This document shows, piece by piece, positions 1-6,796 of a stretch of DNA of 14,981 bases. Location of the stretch: assembly GCA_035651115.1 (NCBI GenBank), contig DASRGL010000302.1:1-14981 (forward strand), written 5' to 3'. The position numbers and the translations under genes were made by a program. Below the pieces are notes generated by a model. The model made no database searches. It was not told where the DNA came from and worked only from the letters and a program-made list of their open reading frames with translations. The DNA is from DASRGL01 sp035651115. Its GTDB lineage: Bacteria; Armatimonadota; Chthonomonadetes; Chthonomonadales; Chthonomonadaceae. How positions within the stretch are numbered: position 1 is the first letter of the stretch; the number at the start of each line of letters is the position of its first letter.

Positions 1-159
1 TTCGGGCTGGGAACGGCTACGAAGATAGACAGGGTGGAGATCCGTTGGCCGAGCGGGATGAAGGAGACCTTAAGGCAGGTCGTCCCGGACACAATCCACG
101 TGGTTACCGAGGGCAAGGGCATCACCGGCAAGCTGCCGACGACGCGGACCCGACATTGA
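1..159 (+). CDS. ASPIC/UnbV-domain (FG-GAP/VCBS repeat) protein, C-terminal fragment
   Basis: Only the last 52 codons are present; the gene begins left of the window and stops with TGA at 157-159. Frame 1 reads FGLGTATKIDRVEIRWPSG followed by a segment ending in a TEGKGI-like stretch. The 'GLG..t..D.v.i.WPSG' pattern is the signature of the ASPIC/UnbV domain, which closes many secreted or surface FG-GAP beta-propeller proteins (the CRTAC1-like group). Known members are exported and their exact roles are mostly undefined. The frame has no internal stops. The gene is convergent with the acetyltransferase gene, whose stop lies 54 bp away. The assignment rests on one short motif, so domain identity is fairly sure but function is not. 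Confidence 0.72.
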   Translation, partial: FGLGTATKIDRVEIRWPSGMKETLRQVVPDTIHVVTEGKGITGKLPTTRTRH

Positions 160-195
160 GTCGGCGCAGGCGGACTTCGCGCTTTCGCAGTCGCG

Positions 196-212
196 AACCC
201 ATTCGCCGGGTT
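196..212 (+). terminator. weak hairpin plus T-run between convergent genes
   Basis: AACCC (196-200) pairs with GGGTT (208-212) across a 7-nt loop and is followed by two more T residues. It lies in the 54-bp gap between the ASPIC-protein stop and the acetyltransferase stop, where a terminator is expected. The stem is only 5-6 bp, so this is a tentative call. Confidence 0.3.
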
Positions 213-213
213 T

Positions 214-1482
214 TCAGAAATGATCGGGAACGGGAAGGAAGGGAGTGCGGCGGGGGAAGAGTTGCGCGACGAGCGCGCGGGCGCGCGGCGTGGAGGGCTG
301 CAACAGGCCGAGCGCGCACGCCTCTGCGCCGCTCAGATGGCCGACGACCACCTGCGACCACGCGCCCACATCGCCCACGATAGAGTCCGCGACAGGAGGC
401 AGCGCCTCCGCACGCGCCATGCTGACCTGCGGATCATCCAGGCCCGCGCCGGTCACGATGACCGCCTGTGCGCCGGTTTCCACGAGCGGATCGCGCATGA
501 CGAGAGCCAGCGTGGCGTAGAAACCGGCCCAGTTCGGGCGCAGCGCCTCCGCCACCCGCGCCAGATCAATCACTCGCGCCATCAGCGAGGGAACGATCTC
601 CACGCTTGCCAGCGCGTCTTTTGTCTCGATGCCGGGCGCAACGGTCTGAAGCAGGCCGTTCGCCTCCAGATCGGCCCAGGTCGCCGCGTACTCCAGACAC
701 CCCACCCCATCCTGAGAGGCCAGAAATCCGATGAGTCCGCGCCGCGCCGCCTCATTCGCCGCGACCATCTCCAGAATGCGCAGCGAGAGCGGCTGCACGA
801 CGCCCGGAGCGTTCGCGCCGCTCTCTCCCCCGACCGTCCGGAAATCGTAGAGCAGATAGCCCTCCACCTGAACCTTATCCGGCGAATAGACCACCCGCTG
901 CCGCACATGCTCGAAAAGATAGCGCCAGCGTTTCGTGTCGCGCAGACAGTGGAAGGTCTTGCCGCGCGCGGCGGCGTTATAGAGGCGTTCCAGGGCGGGA
1001 ATGTCGTCGGCGTGCGCGAGGCGGACGCGCTGCGCTTCCGGATAGGACGGCAGATTGGCAGGCGCGGTCAGGAAGCGATGCGCGAAACCGGCCAGTTCCC
1101 ACCCGAACTTGCGATAGTAGCCATAGGCGTAGGGGAAGAGCGCGGAGAGCGCATAACCGCGCCGGGCCAGTTCTCGGACGGTCTCCGACAGCAGCAGGCC
1201 CGCATAGCCTCGCCGCCGCCATTCGGGAACGGTCGCGACGCCCGCGATGCCCGCCACCCGCGCCTGCCCCGCGCCCAGCCAGCAGACCGTATCCACGAGG
1301 GTCAGACAGGAGATGAGGCGGCCGTTCACCCGCAGCACGCGCTTGTTTTCGATCTCGAAATAGGGGTCGGAATAGAAGACCTCACGCGCAGAGGCAAACG
1401 GCAGGCCGAACGATTCGCACATCAAGCCGAGCATGGCATCCAGTTCGTCAGGCCGCGCCGCCCCGATCTCGACCGCTTCCAT
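214..1482 (-). CDS. Eis-type GNAT N-acetyltransferase
   Basis: Predicted 422-aa cytosolic acetyl-CoA-dependent N-acetyltransferase of the Eis-like class (GNAT domain followed by a second GNAT-like region and a C-terminal SCP2-like region). The acetyl-CoA loop is RRRGYAG at about residues 89-95, preceded by GVATVPEW. The segment ALFPYAYGYYRKFGW (about 114-128) matches the region that carries the general-acid Tyr in Eis. The protein ends in DHF; a C-terminal Phe carboxylate acts as the base in mycobacterial Eis. Length fits the family (about 400-420). I chose ATG at 1482. A TTG ten codons upstream (1512) would overlap the hydrolase gene and has no advantage. The gene starts 16 bp after the hydrolase stop, so they are probably co-transcribed. 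Substrate is unknown: Eis homologues acetylate aminoglycosides or protein lysines, and nothing here decides between these. Confidence 0.85.
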   Translation of the reverse strand: MEAVEIGAARPDELDAMLGLMCESFGLPFASAREVFYSDPYFEIENKRVLRVNGRLISCLTLVDTVCWLGAGQARVAGIAGVATVPEWRRRGYAGLLLSETVRELARRGYALSALFPYAYGYYRKFGWELAGFAHRFLTAPANLPSYPEAQRVRLAHADDIPALERLYNAAARGKTFHCLRDTKRWRYLFEHVRQRVVYSPDKVQVEGYLLYDFRTVGGESGANAPGVVQPLSLRILEMVAANEAARRGLIGFLASQDGVGCLEYAATWADLEANGLLQTVAPGIETKDALASVEIVPSLMARVIDLARVAEALRPNWAGFYATLALVMRDPLVETGAQAVIVTGAGLDDPQVSMARAEALPPVADSIVGDVGAWSQVVVGHLSGAEACALGLLQPSTPRARALVAQLFPRRTPFLPVPDHF

Positions 1483-1498
1483 GGAGCCTGATTCCCGT

Positions 1499-2827
1499 CT
1501 ACCGTACCGCAATCAGTTCGACCGTATGCGGTTTCGGCAGCGCCGCCGTCTGCAACTGCTTGACGACCTCGGCCTCCTGCGCATCCAGATCGTCCATCTG
1601 CTTCTTGATGTCCGGGGCGACCTCCTCGCCGTTCTTGGCGTTGGGAACCTGCACCTGCCGCCAGCGCCGGAAGTGCAGGTCGTTGTGCTTGCGCGTCAGG
1701 CCCAGCACCTCCGCCGCCTGGATATTGGCGGGCAGATTGGGAACCGCCGCCAGATTCAGGCCGATGCCTATATCGTCGCTCGTGAACATGCCGAAATCCG
1801 TGCCGTCTACTTTCAGGGTATAGGTTCCCGCGTGCAGCCCGGTCACTTTGAGCGTGAAGCGATTCAGCGTGTGTTCGATGTCGGTCGAGGCGAGGGTCAG
1901 CAGCATATCCGGGTTCTGCTGCGGATCGCGATCCATCGGCCAGGGCAGCGCGTTATCGGTATGCGTGAAGCGGATGCCTTCCGGCGCGGCCTCAAAATTC
2001 GTGATGCGCGTGTTCGCGTGCTTGCTCACCCGGCGCTCATTCGCGTCAATCTGAATCTCCGCTACCGTCTCCGGCGCGTTCCAGGCTTTCAGCACCGCCG
2101 CCGCCATGACCAGATGCCCGCCGTACATCGGATGCACCCGATCCGGGATGATCTTCTCGGCCAGCGCCGCGTTCGACGCTTTGGCCTTCTCCAGCGCCGC
2201 CACCAGAGGCGCGTTCGTATCCGCCACGACGAGATCGTACTTCGCGCCGAGCTTCTTTACGGCGTCGCCATAGGCGATCAGCACCTGATTATAGCCGCCG
2301 GGGAAAGAGGGAGCGCGCGTCACATCGTCGAACGCGGGAGCCGTGAGCAGCGTGATCCGCACGCCGGGCAGTTCCTTCTTCAAGGTGTCCAGGATATGCT
2401 CGTAACCTTTGACATACTGATCGAATAGCCCCTGATCCAGCGCGCGATAACCGCCGTCGTTCATGCCCAGGCAGATGGTCACGACCGTCGGCTTGTAGGC
2501 CAGCACATCGCGCCGCAGCCGCACGTCAATCGGCCCGCCTCCACCGCCGCTCACCCGGTCGCCGCCCCACCCCGAATGTACAAAGGTGAAGTGCTGCCTG
2601 GGGAACCGCGTGCGGCAGTAGGTCTCGATATAGGTGGTGTAGAGGCGCTGGTCGGTGATGCTGTCGCCATAGAAGACGATACGATCTCCATCCTTGAGAT
2701 AGAAGCCCTGCTTGGCGCCCGCCGCCGTTTTCTCGACAGGTCTGGCAGCGCACGCTATCGGCGCGCACGCGCCCCACGCAAGAACCGCAAACAGCACAGC
2801 CAGAAAGGACATTCCAAAACGCTTCAC
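1499..2827 (-). CDS. secreted SGNH/GDSL-family hydrolase
   Basis: 442-aa predicted exported esterase/acylhydrolase. A Sec signal peptide covers about residues 1-28 (KR, hydrophobic FLAVLFAVLAWGA, then ACAA as the likely signal peptidase I site). The SGNH blocks are complete: block I YGDSITD with nucleophile Ser56, block II Gly in SGWGGDR (85-91), block III GMND with Asn123, and block V DRVHP with Asp229 and His232. About 190 residues follow the catalytic domain. They look beta-rich (FTLKVTGLHAGTYTLKVDG) and end in a polar, possibly helical tail; this C-terminal extension occurs in GDSL proteins of environmental bacteria. The start is GTG, supported by a TAAGGAGG site 5 nt upstream. Likely substrates are acyl or acetyl esters on polysaccharide or lipid, but the sequence does not specify one. 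The gene follows accC after a 136-bp gap containing a large inverted repeat. Confidence 0.9.
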   Translation of the reverse strand: MKRFGMSFLAVLFAVLAWGACAPIACAARPVEKTAAGAKQGFYLKDGDRIVFYGDSITDQRLYTTYIETYCRTRFPRQHFTFVHSGWGGDRVSGGGGGPIDVRLRRDVLAYKPTVVTICLGMNDGGYRALDQGLFDQYVKGYEHILDTLKKELPGVRITLLTAPAFDDVTRAPSFPGGYNQVLIAYGDAVKKLGAKYDLVVADTNAPLVAALEKAKASNAALAEKIIPDRVHPMYGGHLVMAAAVLKAWNAPETVAEIQIDANERRVSKHANTRITNFEAAPEGIRFTHTDNALPWPMDRDPQQNPDMLLTLASTDIEHTLNRFTLKVTGLHAGTYTLKVDGTDFGMFTSDDIGIGLNLAAVPNLPANIQAAEVLGLTRKHNDLHFRRWRQVQVPNAKNGEEVAPDIKKQMDDLDAQEAEVVKQLQTAALPKPHTVELIAVR

Positions 2828-2832
2828 GCTTT

Positions 2833-2840
2833 CCTCCTTA
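2833..2840 (-). promoter_or_regulatory. ribosome binding site of the GDSL hydrolase gene
   Basis: TAAGGAGG on the minus strand, 5 nt before the GTG at 2827-2825. It is a full-length anti-16S match and fixes the GTG start. Confidence 0.85.
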
Positions 2841-2852
2841 TGGCCCCGCCCA

Positions 2853-2949
2853 TGTCTGAACTGTGATTTATCGGATTATAGGATGGACTAGGATTACGAG
2901 TCGTCTAATCACAGTCCATCCTGTAATCATTCTAATCACAGTTCAGACA
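2853..2949. repeat. 97-nt two-tier inverted repeat between accC and GDSL hydrolase
   Basis: Outer arms TGTCTGAACTGTGATT (2853-2868) and AATCACAGTTCAGACA (2934-2949) are perfect over 16 bp. Two 5-nt spacers (2869-2873 and 2929-2933) lead to inner arms at 2874-2889 and 2913-2928, which pair over 16 positions with one T/G wobble. The central 23 nt contain a further GATTA/TAATC pairing. The words GGATTA, TAATCAC and CCATCCTGTAAT recur inside the element. RNA from either strand would fold into a long hairpin. It could act as an mRNA-end or processing structure after accC, or be a member of a dispersed palindromic repeat family. It has no T-tract typical of an intrinsic terminator. Confidence 0.85.
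2875..2880 (-). promoter_or_regulatory. possible -10 box for hydrolase/acetyltransferase pair
   Basis: TATAAT on the minus strand lies in the left inner arm of the inverted repeat, about 48 nt before the hydrolase GTG. No good TTGACA is found 16-18 nt upstream, so a separate promoter here is only possible. Confidence 0.25.
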
Positions 2950-2963
2950 GGGAGGGAGAGGGG

Positions 2964-4334
2964 TTAATTCCTTCCGTTGCCGCCGCTGGAACCGAGAATG
3001 CGCCGCTGGATGAAATCGGTGGAGACTTCCCCGCGACGATAGAAGGCGTTGGCAAGAATCTTGCGCTGAAAGGCTAGATTTGTCTTGACGCCGGTGATCT
3101 CCGTCTCCTGCAGCGCGCGCTGCATTCGGGCGATGGCCCCGGCACGGTCTTTGTCCCAGACGATGATCTTGGCAAGCAGGGGATCGTAGTAGGGCGGAAC
3201 CTCGTAACCGGCGCGGATATGCGTATCCACGCGCACGCCGAACCCGCCCGGCAGCGCCACGCTCTCGATGCGGCCTGCGCTCGGCGCAAAGTTGCGCTCC
3301 GGGTCTTCCGCATTGATGCGGCACTCGATGGCGTGGCCCGTCCAGTGTATCTCCTTCTGCCCGAACGCCAGCCGCTCGCCCGACGCGATGAGAATCTGCT
3401 GTTTCACCAGATCAATGTCGGTGATGGCCTCGGTGACGCAGTGTTCCACCTGGAGCCGCTTGTTCATCTCCATGAAGAAGAACTCGCCGCGTCCGTTCAT
3501 CAGGAACTCGACCGTCCCGGCGTTCGTGTAGCCGATGGCCCGCGCCGCGCGCACCGCCGCCTCGCCGAGACGATTGCGCTGCGCCGGGGTCAACTGGGCC
3601 GCAGGCGCTTCCTCGATCAGTTTCTGATGCCGCAGGTTCTGAATCGAGCATTCGCGCTCGCCAAGATGGATGACATGGCCGTGTTCGTCGGCGAGTATCT
3701 GCACCTCGACATGGCGCGGCTCCTCGACAAACTTCTCCAGATAGACATCAGGGCTGCCGAACGCGGAGGCCGCTTCCGTGCGCGCAATGTCCAGTTGCCG
3801 GGCCAGTTCCTCCTCGTTCTGCACGAGACGAATGCCACGCCCGCCGCCGCCCATCGCCGCCTTGATGAGCAGCGGATAGCCGCTCTTCTGCGCGAAATGG
3901 AAGGCGTCCTGCTCGCTGCCGAGCAGCCCGTTCGAGCCGGGAACGACCGGCACGCCGGCGGCGCGCATCGTCTCCCGTGCGACCGCCTTATCCCCCATCT
4001 TCTCCATGACGGCGGCGGACGGCCCGATGAACTTCAGGCCGCACGCTTCGCAGGCTTCGGCGAAGCTGGCGCGCTCCGAGAGGAAGCCGATGCCGGGATG
4101 GATGGCGTCCGCGCCGGTGATGTGCGCCGCGCTGATGATGTTGGGCGCGTGCAGGTAGCTGTCTTTGGGAGCGGGCGGGCCGATGCAGACGGCCTCATCG
4201 GCCAGATGCACGTGCAGGGACTCGGCATCGGCGGTCGAATGCACCGCGACCGTCTTGATCTTGAGTTCCTTGCACGCCCGAATGATCCGCACGGCGATCT
4301 CGCCGCGATTAGCTATCAGTATCTTTTTGAACAT
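2964..4334 (-). CDS. accC: acetyl-CoA carboxylase, biotin carboxylase subunit
   Basis: 456-aa ATP-grasp enzyme that carboxylates the biotin carried on AccB with ATP and bicarbonate, the first half-reaction of acetyl-CoA carboxylase in fatty-acid synthesis. The N-terminus (KILIANRGEIAVRIIRAC) and length are typical. The ATP-binding glycine loop MGGGGRGIR is at 161-169. The active-site strand reads EMNKRLQVEH (289-298), so the metal-ligand Glu and the catalytic Asn and Arg are kept, with Lys where most homologues have Thr and Cys where most have Pro. The C-terminal biotin-carboxylase domain has PPYYDPLLAKI at 380-390. The start is ATG, 9 bp after the pilin-like gene's stop with a poor ribosome site, so translational coupling is likely. 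The E. coli enzyme is 449 aa. The related pyruvate/propionyl carboxylase domains are less likely because this is a stand-alone subunit near accB. Confidence 0.96.
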   Translation of the reverse strand: MFKKILIANRGEIAVRIIRACKELKIKTVAVHSTADAESLHVHLADEAVCIGPPAPKDSYLHAPNIISAAHITGADAIHPGIGFLSERASFAEACEACGLKFIGPSAAVMEKMGDKAVARETMRAAGVPVVPGSNGLLGSEQDAFHFAQKSGYPLLIKAAMGGGGRGIRLVQNEEELARQLDIARTEAASAFGSPDVYLEKFVEEPRHVEVQILADEHGHVIHLGERECSIQNLRHQKLIEEAPAAQLTPAQRNRLGEAAVRAARAIGYTNAGTVEFLMNGRGEFFFMEMNKRLQVEHCVTEAITDIDLVKQQILIASGERLAFGQKEIHWTGHAIECRINAEDPERNFAPSAGRIESVALPGGFGVRVDTHIRAGYEVPPYYDPLLAKIIVWDKDRAGAIARMQRALQETEITGVKTNLAFQRKILANAFYRRGEVSTDFIQRRILGSSGGNGRN

Positions 4335-4343
4335 GGGGTGAGG

Positions 4344-4733
4344 TCAGTAGTTTTCATGGCCGGGATGGACGCAGTGAATCTGCCCGGTCGTGGGGTCGTA
4401 TTGATAGGGTTCGTGTCCGACGGGACACGAGCGCAGCTCTGACGTGAAGCCCGGCAGCACTTCCATCGTCTGCGGCGGCCTGCCGTCCGGGTCGCCGGTC
4501 TGCGAGACGGTGATCATCTGGCGCAGGCTCTGCAGATTGGTCTGACAGACGACATCTTTGGCCTTCGTCACGGGCGTATGCACGACATCGCCCGGCTTTT
4601 TGCCCTCGCCGCGCCAGTCGTAGTAGTAGAGCAGCCCGCCCATCAGCAACACGATCACCAGCATGACAAGCACGATCTCGACAAGCGTGAAGCCGTTCCT
4701 GAGCGCCGGGTGAGACAGTTTGCGTCGCGCCAT
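4344..4733 (-). CDS. type IV pilin-like/pseudopilin protein with class III signal
   Basis: 129-aa predicted prepilin. A basic leader MARRKLSHPALRNG is followed by the prepilin peptidase site G14/F15 (GFTLVEI) with Glu at mature position 5, then a hydrophobic helix VLVMLVIVLLMGGLLYYY. The short soluble domain has three cysteines (63, 103, 121) in CPVGHEPYQYDPTTG and CVHPGH. That pattern resembles small ComGC/GspG-like pseudopilins of environmental bacteria, where CP.G...Y.YDP.TG precedes a C..H end. I chose ATG at 4733 because GGAAGGAG lies just upstream; longer readings of the frame lack a leader-type start. The gene sits between accB (133 bp upstream) and accC (9 bp downstream), an unexpected place for a pilin. 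Which pilus or secretion machine it joins cannot be told; no other pilus gene is in the window. Confidence 0.85.
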   Translation of the reverse strand: MARRKLSHPALRNGFTLVEIVLVMLVIVLLMGGLLYYYDWRGEGKKPGDVVHTPVTKAKDVVCQTNLQSLRQMITVSQTGDPDGRPPQTMEVLPGFTSELRSCPVGHEPYQYDPTTGQIHCVHPGHENY

Positions 4734-4775
4734 CGTTCTCTCCTTCCGCAAATGTGGACAGACTAGTCGCTCTTG

Positions 4776-4781
4776 AGTGTA
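4776..4781 (-). promoter_or_regulatory. possible -10 box before pilin-like gene and accC
   Basis: TACACT on the minus strand lies 42 nt before the pilin-like ATG. The best upstream -35 candidate is poor (TTTCCC at 18 nt), so this is a weak call. It follows the hairpin at 4804-4843 and could give accC its own transcript. Confidence 0.22.
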
Positions 4782-4803
4782 CCCGATTTTGACCGGAGAG
4801 GGA

Positions 4804-4843
4804 AACGCTCCCGCGATGTCGCTGGAAAGACAGCGAGAGCGTT
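4804..4843. repeat. hairpin between accB and pilin-like gene
   Basis: AACGCTC (4804-4810) pairs with GAGCGTT (4837-4843), and TCGCTG (4819-4824) pairs inside with CAGCGA (4831-4836) around a 6-nt loop; an 8-nt bulge (4811-4818) separates the two stems. In the minus-strand transcript it begins about 24 nt after the accB stop and is followed by TTTCCC. It could be a partial terminator or an RNA-processing hairpin that sets the accB:accC ratio. Confidence 0.55.
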
Positions 4844-4866
4844 CGAGAGGATGGGGAAAGGCAAGT

Positions 4867-5355
4867 TCAGCTATCTGCTTTGACCAGGAAGAGCGGCTGC
4901 CCGTATTCGACGGCCTGGCCGTCCTCCACCAGCACATCTATGACGACGCCATCCATTTCAGCAGCGATCTCGTTGATGAGTTTCATCGCCTCGACAACGC
5001 CGACGATCTGGCCCTGCGTGACGCGCGTTCCCAGCCCGACCAGAGGCTTGACATGGTGAAAGATGCCGACGAGAGGCGAGGTGACCCAGTGTGTCTCCTC
5101 GCCCTCCTCCTCGTCCTCTTCGAGGAAAGGCGACTCGATTTCCAGGCTTTCCGCCTCATCTTCCGCGCTGCCGTTGCGCGCCTCGCCACCGCCCGCCTCG
5201 ACGAAGGGGACGAGCGCGGTTCCGGCGGAGTTCGGAGCGCGCGGCGGCCCCTTGCGGATGGTGATGCGCGCGCTGCCCTGTTTCAGAGTCAATTCGCGGA
5301 TGTCGGCATTGCGGACGAGTTCCGCCAGACGTTCCAGTTCGGATGAATCGAACAT
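4867..5355 (-). CDS. accB: acetyl-CoA carboxylase biotin carboxyl carrier protein
   Basis: 162-aa carrier whose biotin shuttles carboxyl groups between AccC and the carboxyltransferase. The N-terminal part (FDSSELERLAELVRNADIREL) matches the AccB family start. A Pro/Ala/Gly- and then strongly acidic linker covers about residues 37-88. The biotinyl domain runs from about 90 to 160, with EAMKLIN at 122-128; Lys125 is the residue biotinylated by BirA. ATG at 5355 has GAGGAAG just upstream, while the in-frame codons further up lie outside the conserved region. The segment between SPLVGIF and the GxxV turn is about five residues shorter than in E. coli AccB, removing most of the 'thumb' hairpin. 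The gene belongs to the efp-to-accC cluster. Confidence 0.94.
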   Translation of the reverse strand: MFDSSELERLAELVRNADIRELTLKQGSARITIRKGPPRAPNSAGTALVPFVEAGGGEARNGSAEDEAESLEIESPFLEEDEEEGEETHWVTSPLVGIFHHVKPLVGLGTRVTQGQIVGVVEAMKLINEIAAEMDGVVIDVLVEDGQAVEYGQPLFLVKADS

Positions 5356-5462
5356 ACTTCCTCGCGCGTGGCCTGCCTCTGGAAACCGCGCGCCTCCCTC
5401 CCCGCCGATGCGCGGAGCGCGAGAGGAAGGCGTCACCAGTCGTCCGGGCGGCGTTCGCGTCC

Positions 5463-6677
5463 TCAGATTTTGATCTTGAACACGCAGTACTCCAGCAGCC
5501 GCAGCGCCATCGTCATCCCGATCAGCGTCAGGCAGATGATGATGATCGTCTCCACGGAGATCGAACTGGTCACCTGGCGCGTGAACAGCATCATCTCATC
5601 CGGGTTGGCGCTGAACGACAGATTGCCGATAAGGCGATCCAGGGAACGTATCGCCTCGGTCAGCGTGTCGCGCACGGTGTCGAAATTCAGGACGACATAG
5701 AGCGGCAGCAGCAGCGTGATCAGCGGGGCCATCAGTTGATACTTCTGGCGCTGATGCTCATTATAGATGATGCAGTTGCGGCAGCGTTCGGCCTTCTCCT
5801 CTGCCGACAGGTGCGGATTGTCCGGCAGCCGGACACCGTTCGGGCCGGGGCGTGTCGGAATGGCGTGCCTCTCGGTATCGCTGCTCTGGCTCAACAGATC
5901 GCCGATAGGAACGAAGCCGGACGCCGTTCCCGGCGCCGCCTTCATCTCGATGGTCGCGTCAGCCATCGCCAGGTGCAGGATGTTCTGCTCGCACATGCAC
6001 CCGACGCGCTCTTTCCAGCACTTGGTCTTGGCATGATAGATCGGACACGTCTTGCGCACGGTCTCCCGGCAGAACGGCAACTGCCAGCATTTGGCGAACG
6101 CGCCGATGAGCGCGCGGGGCGTCTCCTCGCGGATAGCGCCTGCGCCGTAGGTCGGATCGGTCAGGTCTTCCACGGCGCGCCCGCCGAAGATGCGGAGCGC
6201 CAGATGCCGCAGGATCAACACCAGGCCGGGAACGCCGAACAGAATCCCCAGCAGCCATATCTGGTGCAGGGCCATCTGCGAAGCCGGGCCGGTCGTGAAA
6301 TTGGCGGCCTCGGCAGCAAACAGCGCGCCGATGCAGAACTGCAGCCCATAGGCGAACAACACGGCGAGCGTCAGGAAGATATAGCCCAGCGTGATCTCCT
6401 CGTAGTAGAGTGCGATGGTCGTACAGACCAGCACCACGACGCTGATGTTGAGCCAGAGGGAGACGCGCTGGATATTCTCCAGGACGCGCTGTTGCTCTGC
6501 GGCGGGCATGTTCACTACGTTGACCAGTTGCCCCGTGAACAGGCCGTAGAGCAGATACCCCAGAAGCAGAAGGGAGACGACGAGAGAGACCTGGAATATG
6601 GTTTTGGCATTATCCCAGAAGAGTCTGGCGACCGGATTGACCGCCGGGCGCTTGCCGCTGCTTAAGATGACAGGCAC
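5463..6677 (-). CDS. six-helix membrane protein with a two-CW-like cysteine cluster
   Basis: 404-aa integral membrane protein of unknown function. Hydrophobic segments lie at about 24-50, 72-91, 98-118, 138-157, 315-332 and 374-393. Between helices four and five is a hydrophilic region with C197-W198, C203, C211, C220-W221, C227 and C229, then C299 and C302 as CxxC. The CW-C-CPIY-CW-C order resembles the small 'two-CW' cysteine domain, which is probably metal-binding. Eight cysteines could hold a metal site, zinc or an iron-sulfur cluster; which is not visible. The start is GTG at 6677 with TAGGTGA upstream. The gene lies 119 bp after efp and 107 bp before accB on the same strand, so it is likely co-transcribed. 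A role linking redox or metal state to lipid synthesis would be speculation. Confidence 0.8.
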   Translation of the reverse strand: MPVILSSGKRPAVNPVARLFWDNAKTIFQVSLVVSLLLLGYLLYGLFTGQLVNVVNMPAAEQQRVLENIQRVSLWLNISVVVLVCTTIALYYEEITLGYIFLTLAVLFAYGLQFCIGALFAAEAANFTTGPASQMALHQIWLLGILFGVPGLVLILRHLALRIFGGRAVEDLTDPTYGAGAIREETPRALIGAFAKCWQLPFCRETVRKTCPIYHAKTKCWKERVGCMCEQNILHLAMADATIEMKAAPGTASGFVPIGDLLSQSSDTERHAIPTRPGPNGVRLPDNPHLSAEEKAERCRNCIIYNEHQRQKYQLMAPLITLLLPLYVVLNFDTVRDTLTEAIRSLDRLIGNLSFSANPDEMMLFTRQVTSSISVETIIIICLTLIGMTMALRLLEYCVFKIKI

Positions 6678-6796
6678 GGTCGTTCACCTACTTCCGCACC
6701 AGAGGGGAAGGCGCGTTCGCCCCCATCCACCGTCGGGCGTGCGTTTGGCGGGGAGACTCGTCCTTCCGCTGCAGGCAGTGACATGACTTACGTCGG

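Noticed and set aside
220..1491. 423-codon plus-strand open frame opposite the acetyltransferase gene
   Set aside because: It is an antisense shadow of a clear GNAT gene. The protein is Arg/His/Gln-rich with no family pattern. Long antisense frames are common in high-GC genes.
3219..4442. 407-codon plus-strand frame opposite accC
   Set aside because: accC is unambiguous on the other strand; this frame has low-complexity composition and no start-site support.
5343..6665. 440-codon plus-strand frame opposite the Cys-rich membrane protein
   Set aside because: The minus-strand frame has true membrane helices, a patterned cysteine cluster and a ribosome site; the plus frame is His/Gln/Arg-rich noise.
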